A stretch of 8,418 nucleotides of DNA from a bacterium (GTDB lineage: Bacteria; Patescibacteriota; Microgenomatia; Levybacterales; UBA12049), in NCBI GenBank assembly GCA_021852095.1, contig JAJZOC010000017.1:1-8418 (forward strand), in the 5' to 3' direction. The position numbers and the translations under genes were made by a program. Positions 6,258 through 8,418 of the stretch are shown piece by piece (positions within the stretch are counted from its first letter, which is position 1; each line of letters starts with the position of its first letter). Under the pieces are notes generated by a model that was not told the origin of the DNA, did no database searches, and saw only the letters and a program-made list of their open reading frames with translations.

Positions 6258-6396
6258 GTAGTTTGCGATTAAAACTACGGAGATTTAATCCGAGTTCCCA
6301 CCTTCCAGGTAGGAACTCAAGGTAGAAACACAAGCAATCTTGTGAGATCGCCACGGCTACGGCGTCACCTCGCAATGACGTAGTTTTGATTTCTAC
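6258..6396. repeat. Palindrome-rich intergenic element (REP/MITE-like or structured RNA)
   Basis: A long-range inverted repeat, 6268-6279 against 6379-6390 (AAAACTACG with CGTAGTTTT at its core, one G-T wobble when extended to 12 bp), encloses three hairpins. These are GAGTTCC/GGAACTC (6292-6298 with 6312-6318) continued inward by ACCT/AGGT after one mismatch, CACAAG/CTTGTG with a CAAT loop (6329-6344), and CGCC/GGCG (6349-6364). A competing hairpin GTAGTTT/AAACTAC (6258-6278) and a GTAGAAA/TTTCTAC pair (6322-6328 with 6390-6396) suggest alternative folds. Read on the minus strand, the right part gives CGTCATTGCGAGG followed by GTGGCGATCTC, which from memory resembles REP-like palindromes dispersed in many bacterial genomes. 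No ORF is present. A mobile non-coding repeat is my first reading, an RNA gene the second. Confidence 0.6.
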
Positions 6397-6432
6397 TTTA
6401 AATAATAAAATTAAACCATTAACAAAACAGGA

Positions 6433-6462
6433 TTGATAAATTCAAGTTAGACATGATATCAT
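6433..6462 (+). promoter_or_regulatory. Promoter of the 272-residue protein gene, leaderless start predicted
   Basis: TTGATA at 6433-6438 and TATCAT at 6457-6462 are 18 bp apart, with TG at 6454-6455 making an extended -10 box. Only 6 nt (AAATTT) separate the -10 from the ATG at 6469, so the transcript should begin at the start codon. No Shine-Dalgarno is present. Confidence 0.7.
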
Positions 6463-6468
6463 AAATTT

Positions 6469-7287
6469 ATGATATTTGAAGATCCAAAAGATGAAACTCC
6501 AACAGCAGATGCTGTTGAAAATTTTTTAAAGGAAAGATATAAAGCTGATATATCAAGTCAAGGGCAAAAAGGTCAGTTAAAAGATGAAGCTGATAAAATT
6601 AATAGAGCTGAATCAAATGGAAATACAGAAATTGAACGAAGCGAAAATTTGAAGATTTTTAAAAAATTAGAGGAGATTATCCATAGGTATGGACAAAATG
6701 GCGTAAGCACCGAAGGAGGACAAGTGGCGTTTACCCGTCAAGATAAATTAAAGATAGAAGATAGATTTGGAAATGATTTTTCAGAAAGAACAGATAGATA
6801 TTATATAGGCGTATCTTTTATAAAATCAAAATTAGATACCAAAGATCTTGAAATGATAATTGAAACGTATGCAATTGGTCCACTGCCTGAAAATATCGCC
6901 TATCCATTTTATTTTATATCCGCTCAAAGAGACACTTATGATATGACTTCTAGTCCTTGTGAACCATTGCCTAGTGAGTTTATAGCCAAGAATGGCGACA
7001 TTTTTACTTCTCGTAATGGATACTTTTTCGATGAAAAGGGAGTTTCATATAAGATAGAAAAAGTTTCAAACATCACACAAAAGTTTAAAGAGATGGGAGA
7101 CGATGTGGTAACAGGTGGTGGTTACACGCCTGAATTATATCCAAAACTGGATATTGTTCCTAATAGCGTGGCAAGGTTTACAAGCTTAGATCCAGGAGAC
7201 TATGAAAAAATTGGGCGAGCAATTCAGCAAATTAATTCAGGAAATGTACTCTTCGGTAGGTCTACGCCCATATCTGATATTATTTAG
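6469..7287 (+). CDS. Unrecognised soluble protein, 272 residues
   Basis: I do not recognise this protein. It has no signal peptide, no membrane segment and only one cysteine, so it is probably cytoplasmic. Residues 1 to about 75 are highly charged and rich in Lys, Glu, Asp and Gln (for example DEADKINRAESNGNTEIERS), likely disordered or helical. The remainder looks globular and aromatic-rich, with stretches such as DRYYIGVSFIKS, ENIAYPFYFISAQRDTYDM and GDIFTSRNGYFFDEKGVSYKIEKV that suggest beta strands. No catalytic motif is evident. The ATG is supported by a promoter placed to make a leaderless mRNA, and the frame is open across 272 codons ending in TAG. It stands alone: divergent from the helicase-nuclease across the palindromic element, convergent with rmuC. 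It could be a lineage-specific protein. The gene call is secure, its function unknown. Confidence 0.8.
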   Translation: MIFEDPKDETPTADAVENFLKERYKADISSQGQKGQLKDEADKINRAESNGNTEIERSENLKIFKKLEEIIHRYGQNGVSTEGGQVAFTRQDKLKIEDRFGNDFSERTDRYYIGVSFIKSKLDTKDLEMIIETYAIGPLPENIAYPFYFISAQRDTYDMTSSPCEPLPSEFIAKNGDIFTSRNGYFFDEKGVSYKIEKVSNITQKFKEMGDDVVTGGGYTPELYPKLDIVPNSVARFTSLDPGDYEKIGRAIQQINSGNVLFGRSTPISDII

Positions 7288-7294
7288 AATCGCG

Positions 7295-7342
7295 CAGATT
7301 ACGTCTTTAAGGCGTCTTCAGATTACATCTATAAGAGGCTTT
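7295..7342. repeat. Degenerate tandem repeat, two 24-bp units
   Basis: CAGATTACGTCTTTAAGG (from 7295) and CAGATTACATCTATAAGAGG (from 7319) start 24 bp apart and are largely identical over the first 16 bases. The pair fills most of the gap between the two convergent genes. It overlaps the hairpin listed separately. Confidence 0.5.
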
Positions 7343-7346
7343 ATAT
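7312..7346. terminator. Possible hairpin terminator between convergent genes
   Basis: GCGTCTT (7312-7318) can pair with AAGAGGC (7333-7339) with one mismatch, and AGAT/ATCT inside forms an inner stem around a TAC loop. A T-rich stretch (TTTATATTT) follows on the plus strand. The location between the stop of the gene ending at 7287 and the convergent rmuC end at 7357 suits a terminator, but the stem is imperfect and the T-run interrupted. Confidence 0.35.
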
Positions 7347-7356
7347 TTCTAAATAG

Positions 7357-8373
7357 CTAATCTTTAGAGGGTGTTTTTTCTTCTATCCGTTGCGCGGAGT
7401 TTAGATTTTCGCCAATTTTAGAAAATCCTGCGGAAACATTATGGAATTGGGAAGACGCATTTTGTAAATGTCTGCCCAAAGTTTCCATACCATTTTGAAC
7501 CTTTTCATAATCTATCCTCATTCCTCTTAACATTTTAAATATTTGTTTTGATTTTGCTTCTATCTCTTTTCCCTCAAAGGATAAAAGAATTGTTTGAAGA
7601 TGAGCATAAAGTGTAGTTGGAGATACAATATACACTCTTGAAACCCGGGCATATTCCATAATCTCCATCATATTTACCAATTCGTAGTACACCGATTCGC
7701 TCGGCACATACATCAGAGCAAAATCCATTGTTCCCTCATTCGGCAGAATGTATTTTTTAGCAATTGAATCTATATGTTTTTTAACATCGTGGGTAAATTC
7801 TTTTTGAGCGCTTAATTTTTGCTCCTCTCTCTCCGCTTTTACCATTCTCTGGAAAGTTTCCATTGGAAATTTAGAGTCAATCGGCAGAATTCCGGCGTCT
7901 GTTTTAATCGCCGCATCAACCTTTTCTCCGGACTTAAACATGTATTGGAGCATAAATGAATTTTTGGGAAACATTTGGGAAATTAAATCTTTCAAAACTT
8001 GTTCTCCAATATTACCTCTTATCTTTGGACTTTTTAGAAAATCCTGAAGCTCTCTCATGTTTCGTCCAATCTCGCTCATCTGTCCAACCTCACGACTTAC
8101 ATCTCTTATAACTTCCGCGGCTTTTGTAAGCCGGTCGTTTAGTTGTTTTGTATTTTCCTGTAAGACTTTTGTCATTTCGCTTGAGGAAGAACGCATGGCA
8201 TCATTTAGGGTGCTATTTGTTTTCTCAATGGACGTCTGCATGCTTTTGAGCCATTCCAAAAGCCCCGCATCCGTCTTGTTGTTTTTAAGCTCGCTTATCC
8301 GTCTTTCCAAAAGGAAAATAATCAAACCAAATCCTAAGATCAAAATAGCGCTTACAATAATAGTTTCCTGCAT
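7357..8373 (-). CDS. rmuC: RmuC-family DNA recombination protein
   Basis: RmuC-family proteins are predicted PD-(D/E)XK nucleases; in E. coli RmuC limits recombination at inverted repeats. The 338-residue product has an N-terminal membrane helix (about 4-22), a long coiled coil (about 24-112), then the conserved core: GNIGEQVLKDLI (120-131), KVDAAI with D153, and PIDSKFP with D166 and K168, the expected catalytic residues. Further family segments are SIAKKYILPNEGTMDFALMYVPSESVYYEL and VYIVSPTTLYAHLQTI. A polar helical tail follows. It is shorter than the roughly 475-residue E. coli protein, mainly in the coil and tail. The ATG at 8371-8373 has no Shine-Dalgarno but lies just downstream of an extended -10 box. 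The gene is convergent with the unknown gene ending at 7287, and its stop is TAG. Confidence 0.92.
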   Translation of the reverse strand: MQETIIVSAILILGFGLIIFLLERRISELKNNKTDAGLLEWLKSMQTSIEKTNSTLNDAMRSSSSEMTKVLQENTKQLNDRLTKAAEVIRDVSREVGQMSEIGRNMRELQDFLKSPKIRGNIGEQVLKDLISQMFPKNSFMLQYMFKSGEKVDAAIKTDAGILPIDSKFPMETFQRMVKAEREEQKLSAQKEFTHDVKKHIDSIAKKYILPNEGTMDFALMYVPSESVYYELVNMMEIMEYARVSRVYIVSPTTLYAHLQTILLSFEGKEIEAKSKQIFKMLRGMRIDYEKVQNGMETLGRHLQNASSQFHNVSAGFSKIGENLNSAQRIEEKTPSKD

Positions 8374-8389
8374 ATTTATTATTGCTTAT

Positions 8390-8398
8390 ATTGTATCA
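8390..8398 (-). promoter_or_regulatory. Extended -10 promoter of rmuC with very short leader
   Basis: On the minus strand TGATACAAT (8398 to 8390) is a TGn-extended -10 box. Transcription would start near 8383, leaving a leader of about 10 nt that is A/T-only and lacks a Shine-Dalgarno. No -35 match is visible before the window ends. The box overlaps a 14-bp imperfect palindrome at 8393-8406. Confidence 0.55.
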
Positions 8399-8418
8399 CG
8401 TGCTACGTTTCTTGACTT

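Noticed and set aside
6193..6468. A tRNA gene in the structured intergenic region because of its cloverleaf look
   Set aside because: No T-loop GTTCRA-type sequence, anticodon arm geometry or 7-bp acceptor with the right spacing is found; the element is about 120-140 bp.
179..8373. Alternative genetic code (UGA read as Gly), as in some Patescibacteria
   Set aside because: All six protein genes are full-length under the standard code with no internal UGA. Stops are TAG in five and TAA in one; the absence of TGA stops is too small a sample to mean anything.

Overview
The window reads as an AT-rich (roughly one-third GC by eye), gene-dense bacterial chromosome segment using the standard code. 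The mix of a shortened RNase Y, a one-polypeptide UvrD-type helicase fused to an Fe-S RecB-type nuclease, RmuC, HU and several genes without Shine-Dalgarno sites is most reminiscent of a candidate-phyla-radiation (Patescibacteria) genome. That placement is an inference from gene content, not proven.

Layout. Positions 1-110 hold two tandem copies of a GGGGGACGTTTCTATTGTG repeat, which look like the end of a mobile element lying to the left. A near-consensus promoter then drives rny (RNase Y, 179-1438). The HU gene follows from its own strong promoter and a perfect ribosome binding site (1529-1801), then an AI-2E/PerM-family membrane protein (1832-2917). Converging on these from the right, on the minus strand, are the RNase P RNA gene rnpB (about 2887-3223, recognised from its conserved core and its P1 stem) and, upstream of it, the 968-residue helicase-nuclease (3286-6192). 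The 3' end of rnpB lies antisense to the last codons of the transporter. A 276-bp divergent intergenic region (6193-6468) contains a complex palindromic element, REP/MITE-like or a structured RNA. On its right is an unrecognised 272-residue soluble protein (6469-7287, +). The window closes with a convergent rmuC gene (7357-8373, -).

Functionally the window is RNA processing (RNase Y, RNase P RNA) plus DNA architecture and recombination/repair (HU, helicase-nuclease, RmuC). No phage, CRISPR, toxin-antitoxin or defence operon is evident. The most notable signals are regulatory. Three genes have a TGn-extended -10 box exactly 6-7 nt before the ATG, which predicts leaderless mRNAs, and a fourth (rmuC) has a very short leader without a ribosome binding site. 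HU, by contrast, has an ideal Shine-Dalgarno. The -10 region of the helicase gene and that of rnpB share an identical 13-nt core. Other points worth checking are the missing membrane anchor of RNase Y, the rnpB/CDS overlap and the intergenic structured element. I did not find strong evidence of a wholly new multi-gene system.
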